NCBI GenBank assembly: GCA_963768585.1
Contig: CAVYIF010000011.1
Location: forward strand, 123,134 to 187,133
Source of the DNA: CAVUNY01 sp963768585
GTDB lineage: Bacteria; Chloroflexota; Anaerolineae; Anaerolineales; Anaerolineaceae
DNA length: 64,000 nucleotides
Reading direction: 5' to 3'
In this document: positions 1 through 10,600 of the stretch, one piece after another
Position numbering within the stretch: the stretch's first letter is position 1
Layout: each line of letters starts with the position of its first letter
Notes under the pieces: model-generated
The model's database searches: none
Seen by the model: the letters and a program-made list of their open reading frames with translations, nothing else
What the model was told of the DNA's origin: nothing
Program-made: the position numbers and the translations under genes

Positions 1-366
1 ATGATGTTTATCACTCACGACCTGGGCGTGGTGGCGGAGATCGCCGACGACGTGGCGGTGATGTACCTGGGGGTGGTGGTCGAGCGCGGTGACGTCGACA
101 CCATTTTCCACGATCCCAAGCACCCTTATACCCAGGCCCTGCTGCGCTCCATTCCTAAGATTGGTCTCAAAAACAAAGTACGGTTGGATTCGATCAAAGG
201 CATGGTGCCTGACCCGTACAACCGCCCCAAGGGCTGCCCCTTTCACACGCGCTGCATCAAACGCATCCGCGGCGTATGCGACCAGGAATTTCCTCAGATG
301 ATCAATCTAAAGGAAGGCCACGATGTTCGCTGCGTTTTGTACAACGGAAATGAGGTGAACCCATGA
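1..366 (+). CDS. Oligopeptide/dipeptide-type ABC importer ATP-binding protein, C-terminal part
   Basis: This is the 3' end of an ABC ATPase gene; the window begins inside it. The visible part opens at the H-loop (ITHDLGVVAEIADDVAVMY), just after where Walker B would be. It continues into the oligopeptide-transporter C-terminal extension (oligo_HPY), with HPYTQALL and a Cys-rich stretch CPFHTRCIKR. This tail is typical of the DppD/OppD family, which powers uptake of peptides or, in many Chloroflexota and Thermotogae, oligosaccharides. The stop overlaps the next ABC ATPase start by 4 bp (ATGA), so the two are the usual D/F ATPase pair of one importer. The neighbouring glycan-degrading enzymes suggest a sugar substrate, which is inference only. 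Confidence 0.9.
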   Translation: MMFITHDLGVVAEIADDVAVMYLGVVVERGDVDTIFHDPKHPYTQALLRSIPKIGLKNKVRLDSIKGMVPDPYNRPKGCPFHTRCIKRIRGVCDQEFPQMINLKEGHDVRCVLYNGNEVNP

Positions 367-1427
367 CCATCGGTAAGATCCGCGAAGATGAGAACGTCAT
401 CCTGGAAATCAAGAATCTGAAAATGCACTTCCCGATTATGAAGGGCTTCCTGCGCCGTACGGTGGGGCATGTCAAGGCGGTGGACAACGTCAACCTGTTT
501 ATCCGCCGGCGCGAGACCCTGGGTCTGGTCGGAGAAAGCGGCTGCGGTAAGACCACCACCGGGCGCTGCATCATCCGCGCCTATAAACCCACGTCCGGGG
601 AGATCCTCTACCGCGATTCAAAAAATAATATTGTGGATCTGTTCTCGATGCCCGAGAATGAAATGAAACCTTACCGGGCAGAAATTCGCATGATCTTCCA
701 GGACCCCTATTCTTCGCTCAACCCGCGCATGACCCTGCTGCAGATTGTGGGTGACCCGCTGATGGTGCACGAAAATCTGAGCGGCAAGGATCTGGAAGAG
801 CGCGTGGCGGGCCTGCTCAAGCGGGTCGGCCTGCGCCCGGAGTATATGCGGCGCTACCCGCATGCTTTCAGCGGCGGCGAACGCCAGCGGATTGGCATCG
901 CTCGCTCGCTGGCGCTCAACCCGCGCGTGGTGCTGGCGGATGAAGCCGTTTCGGCCCTGGACGTATCGGTGCGGGCCCAGATCATCAACCTGCTGGAAGA
1001 TTTGCAGCATGAATTCGATCTGACCTACCTGTTTGTGGCCCACGACCTGAGCGTGGTGGAACATATCTGCGACCGGGTGGCGGTGATGTATGTCGGCAAG
1101 CTGGTCGAGGTGGCCGCGACGGAAGAATTATATATGCACCCGCTGCACCCCTATACCGAGGTGCTGCTTTCGGCAGTGCCCAAGCCCGACCCGCGCCTGC
1201 GCAGCCGCGGCAACCGGGTGATCCCCGAAGGGGATGTGGCCGACCCATCCAACCCGCCCAGCGGCTGCTACTTCCATCCACGCTGCGGCTATGCTAAAGA
1301 GCGCTGCAAGGTGGAGGAGCCGGCCCTGCGCGAAATTGGCTCGGACCACTTCGTGGCCTGTCACTTTGCCGAGGAACTGCGCCTGCGCGGCGTGTTAGAC
1401 AAGGTGGCTGCATCAAAAACCCTATAA
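363..1427 (+). CDS. Oligopeptide/dipeptide-type ABC importer ATP-binding protein (DppF/OppF-like)
   Basis: A complete 354-residue ABC ATPase. Walker A is GESGCGKTTTGR (about residues 60-70). The signature is FSGGERQRIGIARSLA and Walker B is VVLADEAVSALD, followed by an H-loop AHDLSVVEHI. It ends in the oligo_HPY domain (HPYTEVLLSAVP, then CYFHPRCGYAKERC). It starts four bases before the end of the preceding ATPase, so translation is probably coupled and the two form the nucleotide-binding pair of one importer. No permease or binding protein lies downstream, so those genes should be upstream of the window. The substrate cannot be read from the ATPase; the following lyases and glycosidases favour oligosaccharides. 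Confidence 0.93.
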   Translation: MTIGKIREDENVILEIKNLKMHFPIMKGFLRRTVGHVKAVDNVNLFIRRRETLGLVGESGCGKTTTGRCIIRAYKPTSGEILYRDSKNNIVDLFSMPENEMKPYRAEIRMIFQDPYSSLNPRMTLLQIVGDPLMVHENLSGKDLEERVAGLLKRVGLRPEYMRRYPHAFSGGERQRIGIARSLALNPRVVLADEAVSALDVSVRAQIINLLEDLQHEFDLTYLFVAHDLSVVEHICDRVAVMYVGKLVEVAATEELYMHPLHPYTEVLLSAVPKPDPRLRSRGNRVIPEGDVADPSNPPSGCYFHPRCGYAKERCKVEEPALREIGSDHFVACHFAEELRLRGVLDKVAASKTL

Positions 1428-1428
1428 C

Positions 1429-1507
1429 CGCAGATGAACGCGGAAAAACGCAGATGGGAAATCCATAAAAAATGCTTTCCATCTGCACAAATCTGCGTTC
1501 ATCTGCG
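1429..1507. repeat. Imperfect inverted repeat built from CGCAGATGAACGC motifs
   Basis: CGCAGATGAACGC at 1429-1441 is the exact reverse complement of GCGTTCATCTGCG at 1495-1507. An inner copy, CGCAGATGGGAAA (1449-1461), faces TTTCCATCTGC (1477-1487). The motif returns at 1858-1871 as GTTCATCTGCGGT, the reverse complement of ACCGCAGATGAAC at 1427-1439. The repeats therefore bracket a decayed gene fragment. They look like the ends of a small mobile or recombinogenic element. Confidence 0.7.
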
Positions 1508-1524
1508 ATTTTTTGGAATCTCAG

Positions 1525-1801
1525 ATGAATGGTGAGATTGCAGAAGAAGATCGGATTAATTCCATAACTGAATAAATCATTGGTTGTGCCTATTGGGAGA
1601 TTTCTTCGCAGATTTGCTGGTAGAACGAATCGTGTTGGTGGATCAAAAACCGTGAAGATGCCAGATGATGCTCATTTGTCCCAGTGCATGAATTGCTTGA
1701 AGGATACAGGCCTAAAGGTTTGTCTCCTCTTTAATTTTGCACGACCCAAATTTCAAATCCGTCGTATTGTTAACGGCTTGCAAGAACGTCCAAAAACTTG
1801 A
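1525..1801 (+). pseudogene. Decayed GxxExxY-family protein gene
   Basis: The segment reads as two pieces of a GxxExxY protein, a small nuclease-fold family often found inside or beside structural RNA genes and repeats. The N-terminal piece begins at ATG 1525 (MNGEIAEEDRINSITE), meets a TAA at 1573 in place of the expected Lys, then continues IIGCAY in the same frame. The conserved GxxExxY core is missing. A C-terminal piece reads ADLLVERIVLV, then after a frame change DDAHLSQCMNCLKDTGL and ARPKFQIRRIVNGL. Nonsense codon, internal deletion and shift all point to a relic. The family assignment is by recognition of the conserved ends. Confidence 0.7.
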
Positions 1802-1857
1802 AATATTGTGGATAAGAGCAGAATATTTTTTTCAAGCTTTTATCCGCGTCAATCTGT

Positions 1858-1871
1858 GTTCATCTGCGGTA
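1858..1871. repeat. Distal copy of the GTTCATCTGCGGT repeat
   Basis: GTTCATCTGCGGT here is the exact reverse complement of ACCGCAGATGAAC at 1427-1439, on the other side of the GxxExxY relic. It lies about 20 bases upstream of the heparinase-like start codon at 1893. Confidence 0.6.
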
Positions 1872-1892
1872 AAAACTATTCCGGAGACCCAT

Positions 1893-3719
1893 ATGTTATC
1901 TCAATACAATCCGAAAGATATCGAAGCGGCCCTGGTAAGCGCGCCGCAAAAACAGCCGTTTCCGCCGGCCAGCGATCGGACCGCCTGGGGGGCGGTCCGC
2001 CAGGCGATTGGGGAGACGCAAACCGTTGAAATGATTGCCCTGGCCGAAGAAGCCGCCCGGACGCCCATACCTTCCCTGCCGGCGACACTGTACCTCGAAT
2101 TTCAACGGATCGGACAGCGCGAGGGCTACCAGGTGCCCCGCACGCAACGCCACACCATGCTGGCTAACCTGGTGCTGGCGGAATGCCTGGAGGGTCAGGG
2201 ACGTTTCCTGGATCCGATTCTGGACCTGGCCTGGGCAATTTGCGAGGAGAGCAGCTGGGTGCTGCCGGCTCACCAGACGCTGTTGACCGATATGCAGCGT
2301 CCGGTGATCGACCTGGGCAGCGCCATGACCTCGCTGATGCTGGCCGAGCTGGATGCCCTGGTAGGGGCGCAGCTCGATCCTCTACTGGGCGAACGCATCC
2401 GCTACGAGGTCGACCGGCGCTCTTTCGGGCCCTACCTGACGCGCCATGATCACTGGTGGCTGTACAACAGCCGCGTGCGCAAGGTGAACAACTGGACGGC
2501 GGTGTGCAACGCGGGTGTGGTCGGGGCGGCGCTTTATCTGGAAAAGGATATGTCCCGCCTGGCGGAGATGGTCGCGCGCGCGGCGCGCTCGATGGACGAT
2601 TACCTGGAAACATTCGACCAGGACGGGGGCTCCACCGAAGGGCCAGGGTACTGGTCGTACGGATTTGGCTACTACACTATCCTGGCGCAGCTGGTGGAGC
2701 AGCGCACCCAGGGCCAGATTGCCTTTATGGATGAGCCGGTGGTGCGCAAAGCGGCCCAGTTCCCGCTGCGCACCATGCTCAGCCCGGGCGTATTTGTCAA
2801 TTTCTCGGACTGCGACCGCAACATCCACTTTATCGCCGCTCACCTGGATTACCTTTCCCGGCGGCTTGAACTGCCCGATCTGACCCGCCTGGCGCGGGTC
2901 CAACCGCACGAAGGCAAGCGTCTCAATGAACTGACCTGGGCGCTGCGCGACCTGTTCTGGCGGCCGGCGGCCGAACCGGCCGGCGATTTTGTCCCGGCCA
3001 AACAGGATTGGTTCCGCGAAATGCAGTGGATGCTGGCGCGCTTCGATCCCGCCAACCCGGACGCCCTGGCGCTGGCGGTCAAAGGCGGGCACAACCAGGA
3101 AATGCATAACCAGAATGATGTGGGCAACTTCGTCGTCCAATACCATCAGGAGACCCTCATCCCGGATATTGGGCGCGGGCGCTACACCAAGTTTTATTTC
3201 GGTCCGGAACGCTACAAACATTTCGTCAATTCCTCGCGCGGGCACTCGCTGCCGCGCCCCAATGGTACGGAACAGGCCCCGGGCGTGGAATTTGCCGCGG
3301 TCCTGCTCGAGCACCAATCCACGCCGGCGGTCGACGCTGTCAAATTCGAGCTCAAAGGCGCCTACCCACCGGAAGCGGACCTGGCGACCCTGGTGCGCAG
3401 GGTGGCCTTGCATCGCGACGGTCCCCACGGCTGGGTGGAGGTGGAGGATGCCATCGGTTTTGCCAGCGCGCCCGGTTCCTGCGACAGCGCGCTGACCACC
3501 TTCTCGAAGGTGGAATTGACCCCCGGAGCGGTGGTGATTCAAGGTGAAAAAGGCGCGCTGCGGGTTAGCTACGACCCGGCGGTGGTGACACCGCGCCTGG
3601 AAGTCGAAAAGGCCGTGGATTTTGGCACAGGCCCGGCGGATGTGAACGTGATCCTGTTCGCCTTTAACCAAAAGGTGGATCGGGGCGTGATCCGGCTGAG
3701 GATTGAACCGGTCGAATGA
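1893..3719 (+). CDS. Heparinase II/III-like polysaccharide lyase
   Basis: 608 residues from ATG 1893, chosen because a GGAG ribosome-binding site lies at 1883-1886. The open frame extends upstream only through repeat DNA. The N-terminal half is an alpha-helical toroid-like region with DGGSTEGPGYWSYGFGYY. The C-terminal half has the heparinase II/III beta-sandwich motif KGGHNQEMHNQNDVGNFVV, with the His/Asn cluster typical of this superfamily (PL8/12/15/21). Such enzymes cleave uronate-containing polysaccharides by beta-elimination. No signal peptide is visible, so it probably acts in the cytoplasm on imported oligosaccharides. Substrate is unknown: alginate, heparin-like and pectic fragments are all possible. 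Confidence 0.85.
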   Translation: MLSQYNPKDIEAALVSAPQKQPFPPASDRTAWGAVRQAIGETQTVEMIALAEEAARTPIPSLPATLYLEFQRIGQREGYQVPRTQRHTMLANLVLAECLEGQGRFLDPILDLAWAICEESSWVLPAHQTLLTDMQRPVIDLGSAMTSLMLAELDALVGAQLDPLLGERIRYEVDRRSFGPYLTRHDHWWLYNSRVRKVNNWTAVCNAGVVGAALYLEKDMSRLAEMVARAARSMDDYLETFDQDGGSTEGPGYWSYGFGYYTILAQLVEQRTQGQIAFMDEPVVRKAAQFPLRTMLSPGVFVNFSDCDRNIHFIAAHLDYLSRRLELPDLTRLARVQPHEGKRLNELTWALRDLFWRPAAEPAGDFVPAKQDWFREMQWMLARFDPANPDALALAVKGGHNQEMHNQNDVGNFVVQYHQETLIPDIGRGRYTKFYFGPERYKHFVNSSRGHSLPRPNGTEQAPGVEFAAVLLEHQSTPAVDAVKFELKGAYPPEADLATLVRRVALHRDGPHGWVEVEDAIGFASAPGSCDSALTTFSKVELTPGAVVIQGEKGALRVSYDPAVVTPRLEVEKAVDFGTGPADVNVILFAFNQKVDRGVIRLRIEPVE

Positions 3720-3729
3720 TTTCTGGTCC

Positions 3730-3770
3730 TGAGGTTATTTTTCCAGCCGTAGGCTGGAAAAATAACCTCA
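3730..3770 (+). terminator. Strong hairpin after the first heparinase-like gene
   Basis: A perfect stem of about 19 bp (left arm 3730-3748, right arm 3752-3770) with a 3-base loop begins 11 bases after the stop codon. It is followed by TTTAATATTCC. The right arm carries an A-run and the left arm a T-run, so it could work as a terminator in either direction. Confidence 0.7.
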
Positions 3771-3848
3771 TTTAATATTCCTTATTCTAATATTTTCTCA
3801 GTACCCTGTGTGCCTCAGTGGATAAATTCTGAAAAAGGAGCATCCTTA

Positions 3849-5838
3849 TGATCGGCCCGCGATTGAGCGACGAAGATTTTTTTCAAAAGATCGATACCCA
3901 CCGACCGGGGTTGGAAGAAATCCCGGCGGCGGTAGCAGAAGGGCGATTTTGCCCTGGCGCGCCGCCAGTTTGCGGCTGAAGTGCGCCGCACGCTGCAGCC
4001 GGAACGCTTTTTCCGCACGCAGCGTGCGTTCCGCGGCTATAACTTTATGAAACCCGGGGAAACCGCCGAACAGGCGGCCGAACGGATTTTGCGCGGCGAA
4101 CTGATCTCGTGCAGCACCCCGCATCAATTTGAAGGTACGGTGGACTGGTTCAGCAACCCGACCTTCAACCAGTACAAGGAGTGGACCTGGCAGCTCAGCC
4201 GCCACCCCGAATGGGCGCTGCTCGGCGAGCGCTACCGCGCCACCGGAGAGGAGCGTTTTGCCAAAGCTTTCGTGGATTACTTCGAAAGCTGGGTGCACCA
4301 GGCCCTGGTGCCGGAGAATGCCGACGGCGGCGCCACCCTGTGCTGGCGGACGATCGAGGCCGGCATCCGCATGGGCGGGGTATGGCCCTGGACGCTGCAC
4401 AGCTTCTACCAGTCCCCGCATTTTACCGACGACGTGCTGGTGGACTGGTATAAATCGGTGTGGGAACACGGCTGGCGGCTGCGCAACTTCCACCGCACCG
4501 GCAACTGGCTGATCATGGAAATGAACGGCCTGGCCCAGATCGGCATCCTATACCCGCAGTTCATCGATTCACCGGCCTGGAAGGAATATGCCTTCGCGCG
4601 CATGGTCGAGGAACTGCAGGCGCAAATTTACCCCGATGGCTGGCAGGTGGAGCTTTCCACAGGCTACCACCAGGTGGATATCAACAACTACCAGTGGCTG
4701 ATCGATGTTTGCCGGGCCTATGACGAGCCCATCCCGCCAGCTTTTCGCACCAGCATGGAAAAAATGCACACAGTCAATGTGCTGATGATGATGCCCGATG
4801 GGCGCCTGCCCGATTTGAACGACGGCGGCTGGCAGGTGGTGTCCGGCCTGATGGAAAGTGCTGTGGCGGATTACCCCGACCGGCAGGATTTCCTGTGGGC
4901 CCGCACCCAGGGGGCGCAGGGACAACCGCCGCAGGTCACCTCGCACGCCTTCGAGTATGCCGGGTACTATGTCATGCGCAGCGGCTGGCAGCCGGATGCG
5001 CTGTGGGCCGTGCTGGACGGCGGCCATTTTGGGTACGGGCACCAGCATGAAGATAAGCTCAACCTGCTGCTGCACGCCTACGGTCGCCTGCTGTTGAACG
5101 AGGGCGGCAACTATGCTTACGACGCATCCGAAATGCGGCGCTACGTGCTTTCCACCCGCGCTCACAATACCATCCGCGTGGACGGCGAGGACCAGAACCG
5201 GCGCATTGCCTATAAGCGCGAGGCGTTTGACGTTGGGCAGCCTTCGGAGGGTATGCTGACGCATCACCCCGGCATTTGACGTCGCGCAGGGCGTGTACGA
5301 TGAAGGTTACGGCCCGCTGGCCGAGATCCGCGTGCGGCACGAGCGCAAGGTGATTTTCCTCAAACAAGGCATGGGGTCAATAGGGCCCTGTGTGGTGGTG
5401 GTCGACCGGCTGACGCCGGACGGACCGGGGGAACACCATGTGCAGCTGATGTGGCACCTCAATGCGGCCCAGGTTGAGGTGGATGGCGAGACGGTGCGCG
5501 GCAGCGATGCCGGCCTGCCCAACCTGGTGATTTGCCCGGCTGGTGAGGCCGGATTCCAGGTGCAGGTGGTTTCAGGCCAGGAAGCACCCGAGTTTCAGGG
5601 CTGGAAAGCGGTCAAGAACCACCAGCAGGGCGAGTATGAGCCCACTCCGACCGCCCTGTATACCGGTGTGATTCACGGCCCAACCCGTCTTGTGACGCTG
5701 CTTTACCCGACCCCGGCCGGGCAGGCCTGCCCGGTAAGGGCTGTGTCTGCGGGGATCGGCAGCGCGGATATGGAGATTCGTCTGAAGATGGCGGATGGGA
5801 CGGAACAGGTTCTGGACGAGGGAGACTATCCCGTTTAG
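3849..5838 (+). CDS. Heparinase II/III family lyase, interrupted by two single-base frameshifts
   Basis: Read across two frameshifts this is one gene of about 660 codons, with start ATG 3849 after AAAAAGGAG. The first frame stops at 3978. Removing one G from GGG at 3941-3943 continues it as EGDFALARRQFAAEV into a typical heparinase N-terminal domain (YNFMKPGETAE, then RNFHRTGNWLIMEMNGLA). The catalytic sandwich has GGHFGYGHQHEDKLNLLLHA and LLNEGGNYAYD. A second shift at CCCC 5267-5270 stops the frame at 5279; dropping one C continues as THHPAFDVAQGVYDEGYG to the stop at 5838. Both shifts sit in homopolymers, so sequencing error is at least as likely as decay. It is a second, divergent lyase beside the one at 1893. 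Confidence 0.8.
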
Positions 5839-5869
5839 CTGGCATGGATTGTTTGATTGAGGGTTGGAA

Positions 5870-7504
5870 TCAGCTCCCCGCGCTTATTCCAGCCCTTATT
5901 TTGTCTTTCAACTGACTGCACCCCACGGCTCGCTCTGCGCCCCTATGCAAAGCACACCCTTGCGGTGCAGGGGAAACCGGGGGGGTTCTGGAGGAAGGGC
6001 AGGCTTTGTCGGGTTCTCGCCTTTGGCTCACGCTGGCTACAACACCCCGACCGTCCCCTGTCTTCATCCAGACTTCCACGGGCGACCCACTCCGACTCCG
6101 GTTCAGACCGAAGGTGGCAGGGAAATCCCCGCCAATCGCAGGTTTGGCTTCACTCAACGCCACCCGGAGGCACGCATCCATACCCGACTGCCAGAAATCT
6201 CTGGCAAAATCCGCGTTGAGCCGCTCACTTTCTACGCACGCAGCAAGAAAGGCTGAAAACAAATCTCTTTGGGCCACCACACCGCAGTCACAGACGTGCC
6301 AGCGGTCGGACAGCGATTTCTTCTTCACTCGGCCGCACAGGCACACCTGACTGAGTTTGGTTGTGCGCGTTGGGAATTCTGTCACAGAAACGCCAGCACT
6401 CACAGCCTTGCGTTTCAACATCGACACGAACATTCCCGGCGCACGCATCCCCACACTTTTGCCAAACATCTTCTGGAATGTCCGATAGGATAGCTTTTCC
6501 AGATTTACCTGATTTCCTAACGAAAAAACATGATTGACCAACTGCCCATGCAAACTCTCGCGGTGAGCCGCCAGCTTGCGGTGAGTTTCGGATAAGCGTC
6601 GTTTGGTGTCATTATAGTTTCTCGACTTGATCCACTTTTTCGCGCCATTTTTGACCGTGCCATTCTCGTTGTAGTTTTGCGGGTTGTTGGCCCGCCGTTG
6701 GCGGTCGAGTTTTCGCTGTTCGACCCGGACTTTACGCTGGTCTTTTCTCAGTTCGTTACAAAATTGGCGCAGTTCCGCCTGCCTATGGGTAGGTGCGGCG
6801 ATGGCAATGGTGGACGGCCCGATGTCCAAACCGACCAACCCGCAGCCCACCTTATTTTTCGGTTTTTGAAAGGGGGTTCCCTCGCACACCAATTGTATGT
6901 AGAAACGGGTTTTGCCATTCAGTTTCCGGCGAACCAAGCGCACAAACTTCAATCGGGTGTTCAGGCCGTATTCAATTACATCGTTGCCCTTTCGTCCTTC
7001 TTTTGGGAAAATGGCGGGCAATATCAGCCCGCCCCAACGAAGTGCCTTTCCGTCCCACTGGACGACTGCTTTTTGTTTGCCCTCGATGCTGTCAAACTGC
7101 CCGCGTCCTTTGAAACGCGGCTTGCCGTGTTTGCCGTATGCGTACTGAGAAACAGCCCTGAATGCTCTTGTGGCGACGGTTTGCACCACCTGCGAGCCAA
7201 TCCAACCAATTTTGATTGTGGCGGCGTAGGCTTGCAGGTCGTAGTCTCGGAATTGATGAGTTTTTCGAACTTCGTCAAAGGCTCTCTTGCGCTCGTCTTT
7301 ATGGTCGTCATCTTTTGGGATGAGCCGCGCTGACTGGTAGGCTTTGGATTGGCGCATTAATGCCAGCCGCCGCAAACCCTCTCCCAAGCAAGCATTGTAG
7401 AGTTGCCGCGCAAATTCGAAACGAATCAGAATGGTCAATTCATGTTTCGGCGTGACCCTCAGGGGTAGTTCGGTGATAAAAGATGGTGAGGTGATGCGGC
7501 CCAT
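5870..7504 (-). CDS. tnpB: TnpB-family RNA-guided endonuclease / IS200-IS605 OrfB transposase-associated protein
   Basis: 544 residues with the TnpB RuvC layout. The first catalytic Asp is in GLVGLDIGPSTIAI (about residue 227), the Glu in VNLEKLSYRTFQ (about 336), and the last Asp in AQRDLFSAF (about 414). A CxC...CxC zinc ribbon (VCLCG, then HVCDCG) replaces the usual CxxC pairs. TnpB proteins are RNA-guided nucleases ancestral to Cas12; the guide (omega RNA) usually overlaps the 3' end of the gene. No tnpA is present. About 130 residues follow the last catalytic Asp, rich in Arg, Ser and Pro, and may be translated omega-RNA/right-end sequence. It sits on the opposite strand between a lyase and lacZ and interrupts neither. 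Confidence 0.85.
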   Translation of the reverse strand: MGRITSPSFITELPLRVTPKHELTILIRFEFARQLYNACLGEGLRRLALMRQSKAYQSARLIPKDDDHKDERKRAFDEVRKTHQFRDYDLQAYAATIKIGWIGSQVVQTVATRAFRAVSQYAYGKHGKPRFKGRGQFDSIEGKQKAVVQWDGKALRWGGLILPAIFPKEGRKGNDVIEYGLNTRLKFVRLVRRKLNGKTRFYIQLVCEGTPFQKPKNKVGCGLVGLDIGPSTIAIAAPTHRQAELRQFCNELRKDQRKVRVEQRKLDRQRRANNPQNYNENGTVKNGAKKWIKSRNYNDTKRRLSETHRKLAAHRESLHGQLVNHVFSLGNQVNLEKLSYRTFQKMFGKSVGMRAPGMFVSMLKRKAVSAGVSVTEFPTRTTKLSQVCLCGRVKKKSLSDRWHVCDCGVVAQRDLFSAFLAACVESERLNADFARDFWQSGMDACLRVALSEAKPAIGGDFPATFGLNRSRSGSPVEVWMKTGDGRGVVASVSQRREPDKACPSSRTPPVSPAPQGCALHRGAERAVGCSQLKDKIRAGISAGS

Positions 7505-7634
7505 AATTTAATGACGATTCCCTGGCTGAAAATAAGAAATATGTTCTATTATTATACACCAGAAGAAAAGATGGCGGATACGCCGCGATTTGGTAAAATA
7601 AAAGTTAGTATCGATCCCATTCGAAAGGTCAAAT

Positions 7635-10600
7635 GTGTCCAAACTGCTCACTCCCCCTACCCCTGATTGGCAAAATCCGCTGGTGCTGCAGCGCAACCGC
7701 CAGCCGGCGCATGCCAGTTTGCTGCCCTATCCCGATGAAGCCAGCGCCCTGAGCGCCGAACGCGGCGCGACCCCCTTCTTTGCCCTGCTCAACGGCGCCT
7801 GGAAGTTTGCCTATTTACCCGCCCCGCACGAAGCGCCTGCCGGGTTTGAAGCCGCCGGTTTCGATGATTCGGAGTGGGATTCGATCCCCGTGCCGAGCAA
7901 CTGGCAGATGCAGGGCTACGGCCGTCCCAATTACACCAATGTCAATTATCCCTACCCGGTCGACCCGCCTTACGTGCCGGACGAAAACCCGACCGGCCTG
8001 TACCGGCGCAAATTCTATGTACCCGAAACCTGGGCCGGGCGCCAGGTGGCGCTGATATTTGAAGGTGTCGATTCGGCGTATTACGTGTGGGTTAACGGGC
8101 AGATGGCCGGATACAGCCAGGTGCCGCACCTGCCGGCTGAGTTTGATATCACGCCCTTCATCCAGTCCGGTGAAAACCAGGTTGCGGTGGAGGTGTTCCA
8201 GTGGTCGGACGGCAGCTACCTTGAAGACCAGGATATGTGGCGCCTGAGCGGCATTTTCCGCGATGTGTGCCTGGTGGCCTATCCCCAGGTGCATATACGC
8301 GACGTGCGCATCCGCACCACCCTGGACGATCGTTATCAAGATGCCGTGCTCGACCTGCAGGTAAAGGTTAAAAGTTCGGCGGCACGGGCGGCAGGCGAAT
8401 ACCACCTGACGGCGAAGCTGCTGGATAGCGGCGGGGAACCGGTCTTCGAGCAGGTGGTGCAGTCGGCTCTGGTCATCTCCGGCGGCGAGGAAGTTGTCGC
8501 CGGGGCGATGGTTCCGGTCAAGGCACCGCGCCTGTGGTCGGCCGAAGATCCCTACCGCTACACCCTGATTTTGACCCTGAGCGGGCCGGACGGCAGCGTG
8601 CTCGAAGTGGAGCGCTTCACGACGGGATTTGTCCAGGTGGAGATCAAAAAAGACGTGTTCTACGTCAACGGGGTGGCGATTAAGATGCAGGGTGTCAACC
8701 GCCACGAAACTCATCCGGATCTCGGTCACGCGGTGCCTTATGAGTTAATGGTCCAGGATATCGTGCTGATGAAACAGCACAACATCAACACCGTGCGCAC
8801 CTCGCATTATTCGAACGATACCCGCTGGCTGGATCTATGCGACGCGTACGGCCTGTATGTGGTGGCAGAGACCGACCTGGAAGCCCACGGTTTTGCCCCG
8901 ATTGGCGATTGGAACTACCCGGCCAGCCACCCGGATTGGAAGGAAGCCCACGTCGAACGCTCGGCGCGCATGGTGGCGCGCGACAAGAACCACCCTTCGA
9001 TCGTGATGTGGTCGCTGGGCAATGAATCCGGTTTTGGCCCGAACATTCAGGCCCAGGCCGATTGGATCCATGAAAACGACCCGACCCGACCCGTGCACTA
9101 CGAACGCACGCGCGAGATGGCCACGGATGTGGTCAGCGTGATGTACCCCACGGTGAGCTATCTTGAGGAACAGGGGCGCAACCTGGACGGCGACCCGCGC
9201 CCGTTCTTTATGTGCGAATACGCGCATGCCATGGGCAACGGCCCGGGCAATATCAAGGAATATTGGGATGTGATCCGGGCCTACCCGCGCCTGATGGGCG
9301 GCTGTGTGTGGGAATGGGTGGACCATTCGGTGCGCATGCACACCGCGGAGGGTGAAGAATATTTCGCTTATGGCGGCGACTTTGGCGACCAACCCAACGA
9401 CGGCGACTTCTGCGTGGATGGGCTGAACTGGCCGGACCGAATTCCCTATCCGGGGCTGATCGAATACAAGAAAATCCTCGAACCGGTGGCGGTGCAGGTC
9501 GTGGATCTTAAAAAAGGCAAGCTGCGCCTGACCAACCGCTACGCGTTTATCTCGCTGGCCGGGTTGGAAGGCAGTTGGAGCCTGTACCGCGACGACTGCC
9601 TGCTGGAACAGGGCCGGCTGCCGCCATTAACCGTGGCCGCCGGCGCGACGATGGATATCACCTTGCCTTACCGCTGGCCGTCTGCGGTCGCCGGGGCAGA
9701 ATACTGGCTGAACCTGAGTTTTACCCTGGCGGATGACCAATTGTGGGCCAAACGCGGCCTGGAAATGGCCTGGGCCCAGATTAAACTGCCGGTAGAAACG
9801 CCGGTCCTGCCCAAAATTAACCTGGCTAACTTTGCCCCGCTGCAGATCGCAGAAGGCGCGCAAGCGGTGACGGTTACCGGCGGCGATTTCGAGCTGGTCT
9901 TCGACACCTTCCGCGGCACGATCGGCAGTTGGCAGTGGAACGGCGTGAGCCTGCTCGAGGAGGGGCCGCGGGTGAATGTGTGGCGTGCTCCGACCGACAA
10001 CGATGTCCGCATCGCCGTCGATTGGCGAAAGTTTGGCTACGACCGGCTGCAGCAGCGCATCGAACGCGTGGAAATGGATGCTGGTTCGGATGAAGTGCAG
10101 TTCAAAGTGCAGGCCGTGCTGGGTGCCTATTCCCTGCGCCCGGCCTTTAGCGTGGAAACCCGTTTCCAGGTGAGCGCCAGCGGGGCGGTGGTCATCGATA
10201 CCACGTTCAAGCCGCTCCAGGAAGGCCTGCCTTCCCTGCCGCGGCTCGGTTTGCAGCTCAAGCTGCCGGGTGATTTCGAACGCTTTGCCTGGTATGGGCG
10301 CGGCCCGCATGAAAATTACATCGACCGCAAGGAGTCGGCCCGGGTGGGCCTGTATTCCGGTTCGGTAATGGAGCAGTATGTGCCGTACGTCTTCCCGCAG
10401 GAAAATGGCAGCAAGTCCGATGTGCGTTGGGCGGCGCTGACCGATCTACGCGGGCTGGGCCTGATGGCGGTCAGCATGCCTCCCGGTGTAAGCAGCGCCA
10501 TACCCGGCAGGCTCAATGTCAGCGCGCATTACTTTACCCCCGAGGATTTCACCACCGCCAGCCACACTTATGAACTCAAACCGCGCCCTGAGATCACGCT

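Noticed and set aside
2382..3671. 429-codon open frame on the minus strand
   Set aside because: It is antisense to the heparinase-like gene, lacks family motifs and has the His/Arg/Gln-rich composition of a GC-rich shadow frame.
3849..5838. Programmed frameshifting in the second heparinase-like gene
   Set aside because: The sites are plain G and C runs without a slippery heptamer or stimulatory structure, and similar breaks occur in many unrelated genes here.
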